Source: a bacterium BMS3Bbin08
Lineage (GTDB): Bacteria; Nitrospirota; Thermodesulfovibrionia; UBA6902; BMS3Bbin08
Direction: 5' to 3'
Length of the DNA: 64,000 bases
NCBI GenBank assembly: GCA_002897775.1
Contig: BDTR01000022.1
Span: 1 to 64,000, forward strand
The stretch's first letter is position 1. Every line of letters begins with the position of its first letter. The position numbers and the translations under genes are program-made. The notes under the pieces are model-generated. The model worked only from the letters and a program-made list of their open reading frames with translations, was not told the DNA's origin and did not search any database. Positions 15,463 to 23,627 of this stretch are shown one piece after another.

Positions 15463-15498
15463 TTTGATACCTCCGAATTCATATTACCACTTTATTTT

Positions 15499-16542
15499 TT
15501 AGAAATATCTCTTCCTGAAATACAATGATACATTAACAAGTCCTATCAGGACCGGTACCTCTACGAGCGGCCCGATCACGGCTGCGAACGCGGCCCCTGA
15601 ATTTATCCCGAAGACCGCCACGGCAACGGCTATTGCGAGTTCAAAGTTATTGCTTGCCGCGGTAAAGGACAATGATGTCGATTTTTTATAATCAGTTCCG
15701 AGTTTCTTTGCCATATAGAACGAGACAAGGAACATCAGCACAAAGTAGATCAATAACGGAATTGCTATCCGGACAACATCCAGCGGAAGCTTGACAATGT
15801 AATTGCCCTTCAGGGAAAACATGACAACAATAGTAAATAGCAAGGCAATTAAAGTGACAGGGCTAATTCGGGGTATGAAAATCTGCTCATACCATTTGCG
15901 GCCTTTTATTTTGATAAGGCTGAAACGTGTGATTATTCCTGCAATGAACGGTATGCCCAGGTAAATGAAAACGCTCTTTGCGATCTGTGCCATGGTCACC
16001 TCGACTATCGCGCCTTTCAGGCCGAACCATCCCGGGAGTATCGTGATGAATACATAAGCGTAGACAGAGTAAAAGAGCACCTGGAATATCGAGTTAAAGG
16101 CAACTAGTCCAGCTGCATATTCAGTGTCGCCTTCAGCCAGTTCGTTCCATACGATCACCATCGCGATGCAGCGTGCAATGCCGATCATTATGAGCCCGAC
16201 CATATATTCGGGATAATTATGGAGAAAGACAATGGCCAGAAAAAACATCAGCACAGGCCCGATCACCCAGTTCTGTACGAGAGAGAGACCCAATATTTTC
16301 TTGTTCCTGAATACTTCCCCAAGCTCCTCGTAGCGCACTTTCGCGAGTGGTGGATACATCATCAATATGAGGCCGAGGGCTATCGGTATGTTTGTCGTCC
16401 CGACCTGGAATGAATTGATAAATGCTTCTGTTTCAGGTATCAGCCAGCCGGTCCCGACACCCGCTGCCATTGCCAGAAATATCCAGAGTGTCAGGTAGCG
16501 GTTCAGGAAAGATAGTTTTTTTACAGTTTGTGAGGAGTGCAT
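15499..16542 (-). CDS. acr3: ACR3-family arsenite efflux carrier
   Basis: I start at ATG 16542, behind AAGGAGA; longer versions run into arsR. About 347 residues with ten membrane segments. The conserved ACR3 stretch [20 protein letters not shown] contains the essential cysteine and glutamate, and [17 protein letters not shown] is the second signature. It expels arsenite, here probably energised or assisted by ArsA/ArsD. Position between arsR and arsD is classical. Confidence 0.94.
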   Translation of the reverse strand: MHSSQTVKKLSFLNRYLTLWIFLAMAAGVGTGWLIPETEAFINSFQVGTTNIPIALGLILMMYPPLAKVRYEELGEVFRNKKILGLSLVQNWVIGPVLMFFLAIVFLHNYPEYMVGLIMIGIARCIAMVIVWNELAEGDTEYAAGLVAFNSIFQVLFYSVYAYVFITILPGWFGLKGAIVEVTMAQIAKSVFIYLGIPFIAGIITRFSLIKIKGRKWYEQIFIPRISPVTLIALLFTIVVMFSLKGNYIVKLPLDVVRIAIPLLIYFVLMFLVSFYMAKKLGTDYKKSTSLSFTAASNNFELAIAVAVAVFGINSGAAFAAVIGPLVEVPVLIGLVNVSLYFRKRYF

Positions 16543-16558
16543 CTGATACTTCTCCTTT

Positions 16559-16867
16559 TCAGCATTTCTTACTCTTCCTGATTTTTTTCGAGAGTCTTTT
16601 CCCCATCTTCTCAAATACCCCTAAAAGCAGAAATCTCACGAACATATCCGACTCATCAAGCGAATAGTGTATCCACCGTCCGTTTTTCCTGTCTTTTATC
16701 AGGCCTGCTTCTTTTAACATTCCCAGATGAAAAGAGATATTCGGCTGGGTCATATTTAACGCATCTGTAATGTCACAAACACACAATTCTCTATTTTCAA
16801 GAAGTTTGAGTATACGGAGTCTTGTCTCCTCAGATAATGCCTTGAAAATCAGCAAAAGCTTTTCCAT
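16559..16867 (-). CDS. arsR: ArsR-family arsenite-responsive repressor
   Basis: 102 residues: winged helix with the metalloid-binding sequence [13 protein letters not shown] (two cysteines on the DNA-recognition helix edge) and [16 protein letters not shown] as recognition helix. It heads the ars operon, ending 17 bp before the ACR3 start. The AT-rich upstream region with a perfect palindrome (16996-17015) is its probable operator. Confidence 0.94.
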   Translation of the reverse strand: MEKLLLIFKALSEETRLRILKLLENRELCVCDITDALNMTQPNISFHLGMLKEAGLIKDRKNGRWIHYSLDESDMFVRFLLLGVFEKMGKRLSKKIRKSKKC

Positions 16868-16995
16868 TTATCTCCCCCCTTTTGCCGCAATAGCCGGATA
16901 AAATACAGATGACTGTTAAATATAAATACTATTTTATGTTTTGTCTTTATTAATCATTCTATTGTAACTCAAAATTGCATTTAATACTTTTTTTA

Positions 16996-17015
16996 ATATA
17001 AATAATTATTTATAT
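16996..17015 (-). promoter_or_regulatory. Probable ArsR operator palindrome
   Basis: A perfect 20-bp palindrome, ATATAAATAATTATTTATAT, lies about 130 bp before arsR in a very AT-rich stretch (16915-17030). A degenerate second copy (ATAAATACTATTTTAT) occurs at 16921-16936, closer to the gene. ArsR proteins bind AT-rich imperfect palindromes, so one or both may be the operator. The rest of the 16868-17150 spacer holds no gene that I can see. Confidence 0.5.
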
Positions 17016-17150
17016 AATGTCAAGTTTTCGAATAAGTTTCAGGACAGTAAAATACAGTCAATCATACAGTAGCAGCAGTTCTCAGGAAAAAAGAGAGATA
17101 TTTATCAGAGGCTTAACAAAGGCGGATTTGCAATAACGGTTATAATTAAG

Positions 17151-17810
17151 TTATTTCTTCCCTCTTATTCGTTTGCCGAGCTCGCCAGCGAGATCCTTAT
17201 CAAGCCCTTTGAGGGTATTGTATTCCCGGTTTGCCGACTTTAAAAGTTTTCCCCTTAATTCAAGGTACGCGACCCCTAGATTAAAGCGCGCCTGGGCAAA
17301 CCTGGGGTTGATCTTAACAGCCTTTTTAAACGCTTTAACAGCCTCTTCATGTCTTTCAAGCTCGGTATAAACAATACCAAGACGATAAGGCGCCTCGGCA
17401 TTCCTGGGGCCGTATTTAACAGCTTTCTTAAGGGCGACAACCGCCTCATCATAATTGCTGAGCATGGAAGAGACAACACCAAGGCTGATATAGGCGTCCA
17501 CATATTTTGGCCTGACCTCTACGGCCTTTTTATACGCGTCGATCGCCTCTGTGTACCTGTGGAGATTGTAATACGCGTGGCCAAGGTTATAATACGCCTC
17601 GGCATAATCAGGTTTGAGTTTAACGGCATGCCTGAACGCGTCGATCGCCTCTGAGTACTCTGTTTCCCTGGCGTTCTTGACCCCGATGTCAAGAAAAGTT
17701 TTGGCAGTAGGCTTCTGCGCGTATGAATATGAAACCAGCAGCAGGACAGACAGGACAATAACTATGCTGTAAACAGGCCTGCTGAAGCGTCTTTTACTTA
17801 TTAACCGCAT
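17151..17810 (-). CDS. Exported tetratricopeptide-repeat protein
   Basis: 219 residues. A signal peptide or membrane anchor (residues 14-31, ending YSYAQ) is followed by about five TPR units with the usual W/Y-x-x-LG-x-A-Y and A-x-x-x-Y/F-x-x-A-L patterns (for example AEAYYNLGHAYYNLHRYTEA). TPRs bind protein partners; no enzymatic domain is present. It stands alone between arsR and the second ArsR gene. Partner and process are unknown. Confidence 0.85.
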   Translation of the reverse strand: MRLISKRRFSRPVYSIVIVLSVLLLVSYSYAQKPTAKTFLDIGVKNARETEYSEAIDAFRHAVKLKPDYAEAYYNLGHAYYNLHRYTEAIDAYKKAVEVRPKYVDAYISLGVVSSMLSNYDEAVVALKKAVKYGPRNAEAPYRLGIVYTELERHEEAVKAFKKAVKINPRFAQARFNLGVAYLELRGKLLKSANREYNTLKGLDKDLAGELGKRIRGKK

Positions 17811-17903
17811 AGGATTAATTCTATCAGAATCTCCAGATTTTTCAAATAAAAATTAGTTATAAGCAAATTCAGGGGAGTTTTTTGGGAAATGGCCCCTGAG
17901 ATC

Positions 17904-18020
17904 CTACGTCAGCGCACCGCTGCAGCTGGCGCCCGCACCGGCCGTACACATAAGGCACAGCGTGTTGGTTGCGACTCCCTTTTGCTCAGTGCTTCGCAAT
18001 CTTTGACATAAAGTCAAGAA
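17904..18020 (-). other. Open stretch encoding a possible Cys/Ala/Gly-rich peptide; no firm gene
   Basis: The spacer 17811-18062 is mostly GC-rich around 17900-17980. On the minus strand a frame runs open to TAG 17904-17906 and encodes GVATNTLCLMCTAGAGAS followed by CSGALT, a low-complexity Cys/Gly/Ala tail. It is in the same frame as, and downstream of, the second ArsR stop. No good ribosome-binding site is visible; on the plus strand a 40-codon frame from 17890 is also open. I report the stretch but do not call a gene. Confidence 0.25.
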
Positions 18021-18021
18021 G

Positions 18022-18062
18022 TTTACCCCGTTAGAAGCCCTTCGCCCTTCTAACGGGGTAAA
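18022..18062. repeat. CCCCGTTAGA palindromic repeat, copy A
   Basis: TTTACCCCGTTAGAAG (18022-18037) is perfectly complementary to CTTCTAACGGGGTAAA (18047-18062), with a 9-nt loop. It directly abuts the stop codon of the second ArsR gene. It lacks a U-run, so it is a repeat rather than a classical terminator, though it could still stabilise the 3' end. Related copies are at 18960, 40372, 43631 and 47463. Confidence 0.85.
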
Positions 18063-18386
18063 TTATTTTTTCAGCTCATTGAACATGAACTTGCAGCAGC
18101 CCAGGTCCAAAGTCTGATGCCTGCTTGAATAACTGCGTTTGACGATATCCGACAAACTGTAGATCCTGCTGTTGCCTTCTTTTCTTTTATTTACCAGTCC
18201 GCATGTTTCCAGTATCTTCAGGTGTCTCGATATATTGTATATTTTAATGTCCAGGGCTTTGGATAGATTTGACACTGAAGCATCATGCTTTAACAGCTCC
18301 CTGATAATTTTCAGGCGGCTCTCGTCAGCTAAGGCCTTCAGCTTCATTGTCCAGTCAATAGAGGAATGACGATACGATCTCTTCAT
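18063..18386 (-). CDS. ArsR/SmtB-family regulator with vicinal cysteines
   Basis: 107 residues with a winged-helix core (LKALADESRLKIIRELL, then NISRHLKILETCGLV). Unlike the ars operon repressor it lacks the CVC motif. Instead it has a C-terminal LDLGCCKF with two adjacent cysteines, seen in other ArsR-like regulators and plausibly a metal, metalloid or redox sensor. It is divergent from the GYD-domain gene across a 116-bp spacer that contains a good sigma70 promoter, so it may control that gene. Confidence 0.85.
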   Translation of the reverse strand: MKRSYRHSSIDWTMKLKALADESRLKIIRELLKHDASVSNLSKALDIKIYNISRHLKILETCGLVNKRKEGNSRIYSLSDIVKRSYSSRHQTLDLGCCKFMFNELKK

Positions 18387-18438
18387 TTATTCTCCTTCAT
18401 TTCCCTATTGTATAAGAAAATGTATCATTTTTACTATC

Positions 18439-18467
18439 TTGACAAACCATCTTAATAAGGGTATATA
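18439..18467 (+). promoter_or_regulatory. Sigma70-type promoter of the GYD gene
   Basis: TTGACA (18439-18444), a 17-bp spacer and TATATA (18462-18467). The following AAAGGAGG before ATG 18503 completes a normal leader. It lies between the divergent ArsR-like gene and the GYD gene. Confidence 0.75.
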
Positions 18468-18502
18468 GAAGATATGGAAAATATCTATTTAAAGGAGGCG
18501 TT

Positions 18503-18787
18503 ATGGCTATTTATATTGCTTTAAGTAATCTTACTGATGAGGGAAGAAAGACCATAAAACAAAAACCTGACAGGATACAGGAAGTAAATAAAGAGATTGA
18601 GGCAATGGGGATCAAGGTACTGGAGCAGTATGCAGTGCTGGGGCCCCATGATTTTGTAACACTGCTCGATGCCCCGGATAATGAGGCTGTGATGAAGATG
18701 TCGGTTGAGCCCGTATCGGGAGGAACTGTCCAGCTTGTAACGCTTCCGGCGCTCACGGTCGATGACTTTATAAAAACCCTCAAGTAA
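18503..18787 (+). CDS. GYD-domain protein
   Basis: 94 residues of the GYD family, a ferredoxin-like alpha/beta fold: MAIYIALSNLTDEGRKTIK start, and YAVLGPHDFVTLLDAPDN, where the family name motif (G-Y/H-D) is GPHDF. Such proteins are small and probably oligomeric, with no established function. A strong AAAGGAGG precedes it. Likely controlled by the divergent ArsR-type regulator. Confidence 0.9.
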   Translation: MAIYIALSNLTDEGRKTIKQKPDRIQEVNKEIEAMGIKVLEQYAVLGPHDFVTLLDAPDNEAVMKMSVEPVSGGTVQLVTLPALTVDDFIKTLK

Positions 18788-19010
18788 CTAAAACTAAAGT
18801 AGCAGGTAGCGAGCCTACCTATCGGCCGACAGGTAGCGAGAAAAATAGAAATTAAAATAATCTAAAATCTCTTTACTCTCTACTTGCTACTCGCCTTCAT
18901 TGCTTATAACCTGCCTAAAACAATAAAAAATCTGCATTGCCGGCCTTTTCCTCTGGTTTATCCCGTTAGATAGTAAACATCTAACGGGATTTACTTTTGT
19001 CTTTTTTTTC
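18788..19010. repeat. Intergenic block of dispersed repeats, incl. palindrome copy B (18960-18990)
   Basis: No gene is present. The first half has GTAGCGAG units around an inverted CCTACCTATCGG/CCGACAGGTAG and then CTTTACTCTCTACTTGCTAC, a motif also seen at 22161, 48359, 51832 and 51912. The second half holds ATCCCGTTAGAT (18960-18971) facing ATCTAACGGGAT (18979-18990), a copy of the CCCCGTTAGA palindrome whose loop sequence is shared with the copy inside rnr. Confidence 0.65.
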
Positions 19011-19028
19011 TGGCATGCTAAAGAGATA

Positions 19029-20090
19029 ATGAGAAAAGAACCTAAATTCTCGGCAGAGATAAAGTTTGTGGCGCTGAGCTCCTTCTGTCTGGCGTGTCTT
19101 ATAATTTATTTCAACCTGTTCTCGCCTCTTTCCTATAACGACACCTGGAAGGAGATCAGGATCCCCCAGGGCTCAACTTATACACAGGGTCTCGGCATCC
19201 TGAAAGAGCAAGGCCTGATAAAGAACGAGCTGGTCTTTCTGGTGCTGGGCAAGATCACAAAAACTGAAACAAGACTCAGGGCAGGATTTTATAATCTTAA
19301 TACATCCATGTCGCCCTGGAAAATATTCAACCGCCTGAGAAAAGGCATGATCGTTGAGTATCTTATTACCATACCGGAAGGTTCCACTCTTGATGACATA
19401 AGGGCAAAACTTCAGAAAAAAGGGCTTGTCGACGACACTTCCTGGCAGCTTGTTAAAGATAAGGACTTCCTTGCTGAGCTGGGCATAGAAGCCCCGAGCC
19501 TTGAAGGTTACCTGTACCCGGACACCTACAATTTCGCTAAAGGAGCTGACCCTGAAGATATCTTCAGGATGATGGTTCACAGGCTTAGAGACAACTTTGA
19601 CGCGCAGCTGAAAAGCAGGGCTGAAGAGCTCGGCATGAGCGAAAAAGAGGTTCTTACGCTCGCCTCCATCATTGAGAATGAAGCCCTGTATAACCGTGAA
19701 AGGCCTATAATATCCGCGGTCTATCACAACCGCTTAAAGAAAAAAATGCGTCTTCAGGCAGACCCTACTGTTGTTTATGGCATTAAAAGAATGCAGGAGG
19801 GAATCACAAGAACCGACCTTAAAAGGCCAACCCCGTATAATACATATGTGATAAAAGGACTGCCGCCCGGCCCTATATCTTCGCCGGGCATAAGGTCTAT
19901 AAGGGCCGCCCTTTATCCAGCGGATGTTGACTATATATTTTTTGTCTCGAAAAATGACGGTACACACTTTTTCTCAAAGACAGGGGAAGAACATCTAAAG
20001 GCAGTTATGCTCTATCAGCGAAACGGAAACAACAAAAAAGACCAAACCTCAGATAATTCAAAAAAAGTCATTGAGTCATTAGGTCATTAA
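19029..20090 (+). CDS. mltG: Endolytic murein transglycosylase MltG
   Basis: 353 residues: one N-terminal membrane anchor (about 12-30), a LysM-like subdomain (IPEGSTLDDIRAKL), and the YceG domain with LEGYLYPDTY and LASIIENEA, whose glutamate is the catalytic residue. The product cuts nascent glycan strands in the periplasm and helps terminate peptidoglycan chains. The last ~10 residues (KKVIESLGH) are encoded by a dispersed CATTGAGTCATTAGGTCATT repeat, so the natural C-terminus may have been shifted. ispG follows at 43 bp. Confidence 0.94.
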   Translation: MRKEPKFSAEIKFVALSSFCLACLIIYFNLFSPLSYNDTWKEIRIPQGSTYTQGLGILKEQGLIKNELVFLVLGKITKTETRLRAGFYNLNTSMSPWKIFNRLRKGMIVEYLITIPEGSTLDDIRAKLQKKGLVDDTSWQLVKDKDFLAELGIEAPSLEGYLYPDTYNFAKGADPEDIFRMMVHRLRDNFDAQLKSRAEELGMSEKEVLTLASIIENEALYNRERPIISAVYHNRLKKKMRLQADPTVVYGIKRMQEGITRTDLKRPTPYNTYVIKGLPPGPISSPGIRSIRAALYPADVDYIFFVSKNDGTHFFSKTGEEHLKAVMLYQRNGNNKKDQTSDNSKKVIESLGH

Positions 20091-20133
20091 AAAATAACTC
20101 AATAACTAAATTACTTAATAACTTAATTATAAA

Positions 20134-21186
20134 ATGAAAAAAAGAATGCTGACAAAGCAAATAAAGCTGGGTAATGTGAAGATCGGCGGCAGGGCCCCTG
20201 TTGTTGTCCAGTCCATGACAAAGACCGACACACGGGACATAGCCTCTACAGTATCCCAGATAAAGAGCCTTGAATCAGCAGGGTGCGAAGTTGTCAGGGT
20301 CGCGGTACTGAACTCTGAAGCGGCACAGGCGATAAAACATATCAGGAAGAAGATCAAGATCCCCCTGATAGCTGATATCCACTTTGACCACAGACTTGCC
20401 CTGCAGGCAATGGCCAGCGGCGCTGACGGCTTAAGGATAAACCCGGGCAATATCGGCAGTAAACTTAAGGTAAAAGAGGTTGTCAGTGCTGCCAGAGACA
20501 GAAAAATACCTATAAGGATCGGGGTGAACGCGGGGTCTCTTGAAAAAAAGCTTTTGAAAAAATATAAACACCCGACTGCCAGGGCGCTGGTCGAAAGCGC
20601 GGGAAGGCACATAAAGATCCTTGAGGACCTGAAATTTACACGTATTAAGGTTTCTCTTAAGGCCTCGGATGTCATGAGAACAGTTGAGGCCTACAGGCTT
20701 TTCTCAAAGAAATTCAGATATCCGCTTCATATCGGGATCTCAGAGGCAGGCCCTGCTTTTACCGGAACGATAAAAAGCGCGGTAGGGCTGGGCATCCTGC
20801 TTTCAGAGGGCATTGGAGACACCATCAGGGTATCACTGACAGCAGACCCGGTTGAAGAGGTAAGAGTTGCCTACGAGATACTGAAATCCCTGCATTTAAG
20901 AAAAAAAGGGCCGGAGATAATCTCCTGCCCAACATGCGGACGCTGTCAGATAGATATACGCGGGCTGGCCGAGAAGGTTGAAGCAAAGCTGTCAAAGATG
21001 GAAAATCCGGTGAAAGTAGCTGTAATGGGATGCGTTGTGAACGGTCCGGGAGAGGCAAGAGAAGCTGATATCGGGATCGCTGGAGGCAGGGGGGTAGGCA
21101 TACTGTTCAAGCACGGGAAAATAGTAAAAACATTAAAAGAGCGTGAACTCTTCAGCGCATTGATGAAAGAGATAAAGAAGCTATAA
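20134..21186 (+). CDS. ispG: 4-hydroxy-3-methylbut-2-en-1-yl diphosphate synthase
   Basis: 350 residues of the [4Fe-4S] enzyme GcpE/IspG in the non-mevalonate isoprenoid pathway. The N-terminal TIM-barrel begins APVVVQSMTKTDT and contains LIADIHFDHRLA and LRINPGNIG. The C-terminal cluster ligands are in CPTCGRCQ and MGCVVNGPGE. Two starts are possible (ATG 20134 or 20146), neither with a good ribosome-binding site, because a dispersed repeat fills the short upstream spacer. It is probably co-transcribed with mltG. Confidence 0.95.
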   Translation: MKKRMLTKQIKLGNVKIGGRAPVVVQSMTKTDTRDIASTVSQIKSLESAGCEVVRVAVLNSEAAQAIKHIRKKIKIPLIADIHFDHRLALQAMASGADGLRINPGNIGSKLKVKEVVSAARDRKIPIRIGVNAGSLEKKLLKKYKHPTARALVESAGRHIKILEDLKFTRIKVSLKASDVMRTVEAYRLFSKKFRYPLHIGISEAGPAFTGTIKSAVGLGILLSEGIGDTIRVSLTADPVEEVRVAYEILKSLHLRKKGPEIISCPTCGRCQIDIRGLAEKVEAKLSKMENPVKVAVMGCVVNGPGEAREADIGIAGGRGVGILFKHGKIVKTLKERELFSALMKEIKKL

Positions 21187-21295
21187 TTTTACTTCGTTAA
21201 TAGTTAACCGTTATACGTTATACGCACAGAAGAAAGCTCCAACCCATATCTAATAATTGTTTTTTCTAATAACGAATAACTTCTTAGCTTTATTC

Positions 21296-22150
21296 ATGCA
21301 AACCATCAAAATCATAAAAAAAATGCGGGCCTTCAGCAATAAGCTCCGGTCTGAAGGCAGAACAATAGGCTTTGTCCCGACAATGGGTGCCCTGCATGAA
21401 GGTCACCTGAGCCTTGTAAGGCGCTCTAAAAGCGAAAATGATGTGACGGTCGTAAGTATCTTTATTAATCCCACGCAGTTCGGCCCTGAGGAGGATTTCG
21501 AACAATACCCGAGAAATATGGAAAGTGATCTGGGTAAACTTTCCGGCCTGTCAACAGATGCTGTTTTTATCCCTGATGACACGGAGATGTACCCTGAGGG
21601 CCCTGCTGTATCCGTTCATACCGGACATATCGGGGAGATACTGTGCGGGGCGTCGAGGCCGGGACATTTTGACGGAGTGGCAACAGTGGTTGCAAGACTC
21701 TTTAATGCCGTCATGCCTAACAGGACATATTTCGGTCAGAAAGACTACCAACAGACAGTTGTCATAAAAAAAATGGTCAGGGAACAGGGACTTGACGCGG
21801 AAATCATTGTCTGTCCGATTATAAGAGAGCCTGACGGCCTTGCGATAAGCTCAAGGAACGCCTATTTAAACACCGGGGAAAGAAAAGCCGCCGCTGTTTT
21901 GCACAAGGCCCTGAAACACGGCGAAGATCTCATGAAAAAGGGGGCGGATGATCCGTCCCAGGTGATAAAAGAAATGGAGAAAGTGATCGGATCAGAGCCC
22001 CTGGCAGAGCCGGAATACGTGGAAATTGTCAGCCCTGAAGACCTTTCCTCAATGATAAAAATATCCATACCCGCCTGTTTATGCCTCGCGGTAAAGATCG
22101 GGACTACAAGACTGATCGATAATGTGATTGTTCAAAAAAACGCGGGTTAG
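21296..22150 (+). CDS. panC: Pantothenate synthetase
   Basis: I begin at ATG 21296 (MQTIKIIKKM), which aligns with the usual PanC N-terminus; an upstream ATG at 21257 would add an atypical extension. 284 residues. The ATP-binding HIGH-type motif is GALHEGHLSLV, after FVPTMG; the KMSKS-like region is IVCPIIREPDGLAISSRN. It joins pantoate and beta-alanine for coenzyme A synthesis. Other pan genes are not nearby. A mobile element is inserted 43 bp after the stop. Confidence 0.95.
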   Translation: MQTIKIIKKMRAFSNKLRSEGRTIGFVPTMGALHEGHLSLVRRSKSENDVTVVSIFINPTQFGPEEDFEQYPRNMESDLGKLSGLSTDAVFIPDDTEMYPEGPAVSVHTGHIGEILCGASRPGHFDGVATVVARLFNAVMPNRTYFGQKDYQQTVVIKKMVREQGLDAEIIVCPIIREPDGLAISSRNAYLNTGERKAAAVLHKALKHGEDLMKKGADDPSQVIKEMEKVIGSEPLAEPEYVEIVSPEDLSSMIKISIPACLCLAVKIGTTRLIDNVIVQKNAG

Positions 22151-22246
22151 CATCTAAAATCTCTCTACTCTCTACCCTCTACTTCCTTTATCCGGTAGTG
22201 GGTCAATTTCAATTTTAGGAGTATAGACTTTGGGTTCAAGGCATGT

Positions 22247-22257
22247 TATAATTTAGT
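22247..22257 (+). promoter_or_regulatory. -10 element placed for a leaderless transcript
   Basis: TATAAT (22247-22252) ends five bases before ATG 22258, with a plausible TAGACT -35 seventeen bases upstream (22224-22229). If the usual spacing applies, transcription would start at or within the start codon. Confidence 0.5.
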
Positions 22258-22488
22258 ATGCCTAAGCGGACAAGCAAGAAAGCCACAGAAGAACAGGACA
22301 TAAATCTGCTTGCTAAATCCATCATAGAGAAAGCCACGTCTGAAGGTAAGAACCCTGCGGCAGTAGCTTTGGGTCGTTTGGGTGGCTTGAAGGGTGGGAA
22401 AGCCCGTGCCGCCAAATTATCTGCTAAGAAGCGTAAAGAGATCGCTCAGAAGGCCGCTAAAGCTCGGTGGCATCGGGTTCAAGGTTAG
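22258..22488 (+). CDS. Small basic KGG-motif protein (transposon passenger)
   Basis: 76 residues, strongly basic. The C-terminal half has GGLKGGKARAAKL and then RKEIAQKAAKARW, a short nucleic-acid-type motif that also appears at the N-terminus of the neighbouring P63C protein. The N-terminal half is acidic-basic with LAKSIIEKATSEGKNP. I recognise the KGGKARA...W motif as recurring in mobile-element and phage proteins but know no function. Its end overlaps the end of the P63C gene by 32 bp in antisense. It might act as a DNA-binding regulator of the element; this is inference. Confidence 0.7.
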   Translation: MPKRTSKKATEEQDINLLAKSIIEKATSEGKNPAAVALGRLGGLKGGKARAAKLSAKKRKEIAQKAAKARWHRVQG

Positions 22489-23500
22489 TTGGTAATTCAA
22501 GGGTTGAATATTTTTTGGGTAATACCTTGTCTACCATCTTAACAAACCTTTTCCACCCGAAACCATTTGATATTGCAAGCCTTTGAAACATAATCAGTGA
22601 ATGTAAATGTTGTGCTAACATAGGATTACCAACATCTTCAGTGAGCCACTGATGTAGTTTATTTTTTCTTCTGCCATGTTCATCTTGAGGGCTTCGTTTC
22701 TCTAATTCTTGCAATAAGTCAGGTGCAATCCTTTCATATACTAAATCAGTAGTGTAACGAGCCACAATGCTAAATCTGTTCTTTTTCATGCCCGGCCATA
22801 TCCATCCTTTAAGTTCGTATATATTTTTATAAAATTCATCTGGAAATTTCTTCGCCCATGCCGCAAGCTCTTTGCGAACAATCATTTCCAAATATGCTTG
22901 CAAGGCTTCTTTGGGTCTTATCTCTTGATATCCAGTAGCTTCATCAACTAAAGCTATGATGCCTATATGGGCGAATCCTTTTAAAATTATTTCAGCTTGG
23001 CTGGCAGTGAGGAGTTGAATATCAGAAAGAGCGCCGTTTTCCCTCGCTTTCAGCCAAATATCACAGATTTCAGGTAAAAGAATTGCTGGCAATCCCCACG
23101 CTTTACTTCCCGCCGCTGCGATGTAACTTATCGGGTTTGTTAGTTTTTTATTTACTTCGTCACTTATATATCCTTGTAAATTTTGAGCAGAAACATATTC
23201 CGGTAAAAGAGCGCCGTTTTGAGCATTTTTCTTTCTTTTCCAATGAGCGCCGCCACCCTTTTTCCCAAATGCTGTCGCAACGCTTCTTTCTCTCAATACT
23301 CTTATGCCATTGTCTAATACAGCACATGGTATTTTTATATCTCCAATTTTCAAGGTTCCTTTATGAGTTTCTTTTAGTAAGCTTGATCCTTCCCACCGTT
23401 CTTTAGCTGCTTTTTGAGCGATAATTTTGCGTTCTTCAGCAGTTAGTTTTGCTGCCCGTGCATACCCACCTTTTGCTTTGCCAGAATATTTCATTTCCAT
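22457..23500 (-). CDS. P63C-domain protein (transposon passenger)
   Basis: 347 residues, read from ATG 23500 behind GGAGG. The first 35 residues carry KGGYARAAKLTAEERKII and then AQKAAKERW. A middle region (ATAFGKKGGGAHWKRKK, SEICDIWLKARENGAL-like) leads to the P63C domain: EALQAYLEMIVRKELAAWAK, KFPDEFYKNIYELKGW. P63C proteins are known from phages and mobile DNA and lack an assigned biochemical role. It is divergent from the transposase; its promoter (TTGCAT, 17 bp, TATTAT on the minus strand at about 23520-23549) lies in a region with repeated TGCTTGCA elements. Confidence 0.85.
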   Translation of the reverse strand: MEMKYSGKAKGGYARAAKLTAEERKIIAQKAAKERWEGSSLLKETHKGTLKIGDIKIPCAVLDNGIRVLRERSVATAFGKKGGGAHWKRKKNAQNGALLPEYVSAQNLQGYISDEVNKKLTNPISYIAAAGSKAWGLPAILLPEICDIWLKARENGALSDIQLLTASQAEIILKGFAHIGIIALVDEATGYQEIRPKEALQAYLEMIVRKELAAWAKKFPDEFYKNIYELKGWIWPGMKKNRFSIVARYTTDLVYERIAPDLLQELEKRSPQDEHGRRKNKLHQWLTEDVGNPMLAQHLHSLIMFQRLAISNGFGWKRFVKMVDKVLPKKYSTLELPTNLEPDATEL

Positions 23501-23592
23501 GCTTGCACCTCCAGTTGATACTTATGCTTGCATAATACACTAAAAAAGATTATAATGCAAGCAATACTTTAACTCATGCTTGAAAATAACTC

Positions 23593-23621
23593 TTGACATT
23601 GCTTGACCGGTCAAGTATAAT
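23593..23621 (+). promoter_or_regulatory. Consensus promoter with embedded operator palindrome for the transposase
   Basis: TTGACA (23593-23598), exactly 17 bp, TATAAT (23616-23621): a full consensus sigma70 promoter. The spacer contains a perfect 14-bp palindrome, CTTGACCGGTCAAG (23602-23615), ideal for a repressor dimer. ATG follows six bases after the -10, so the transcript is probably leaderless. Confidence 0.85.
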
Positions 23622-23627
23622 GTAATC

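Noticed and set aside
18022-18062. Palindrome as an intrinsic terminator of the second ArsR gene
   Set aside because: The stem is strong but no U-run follows on either strand, and the same palindrome occurs within a coding gene, so a repeat is the better reading.
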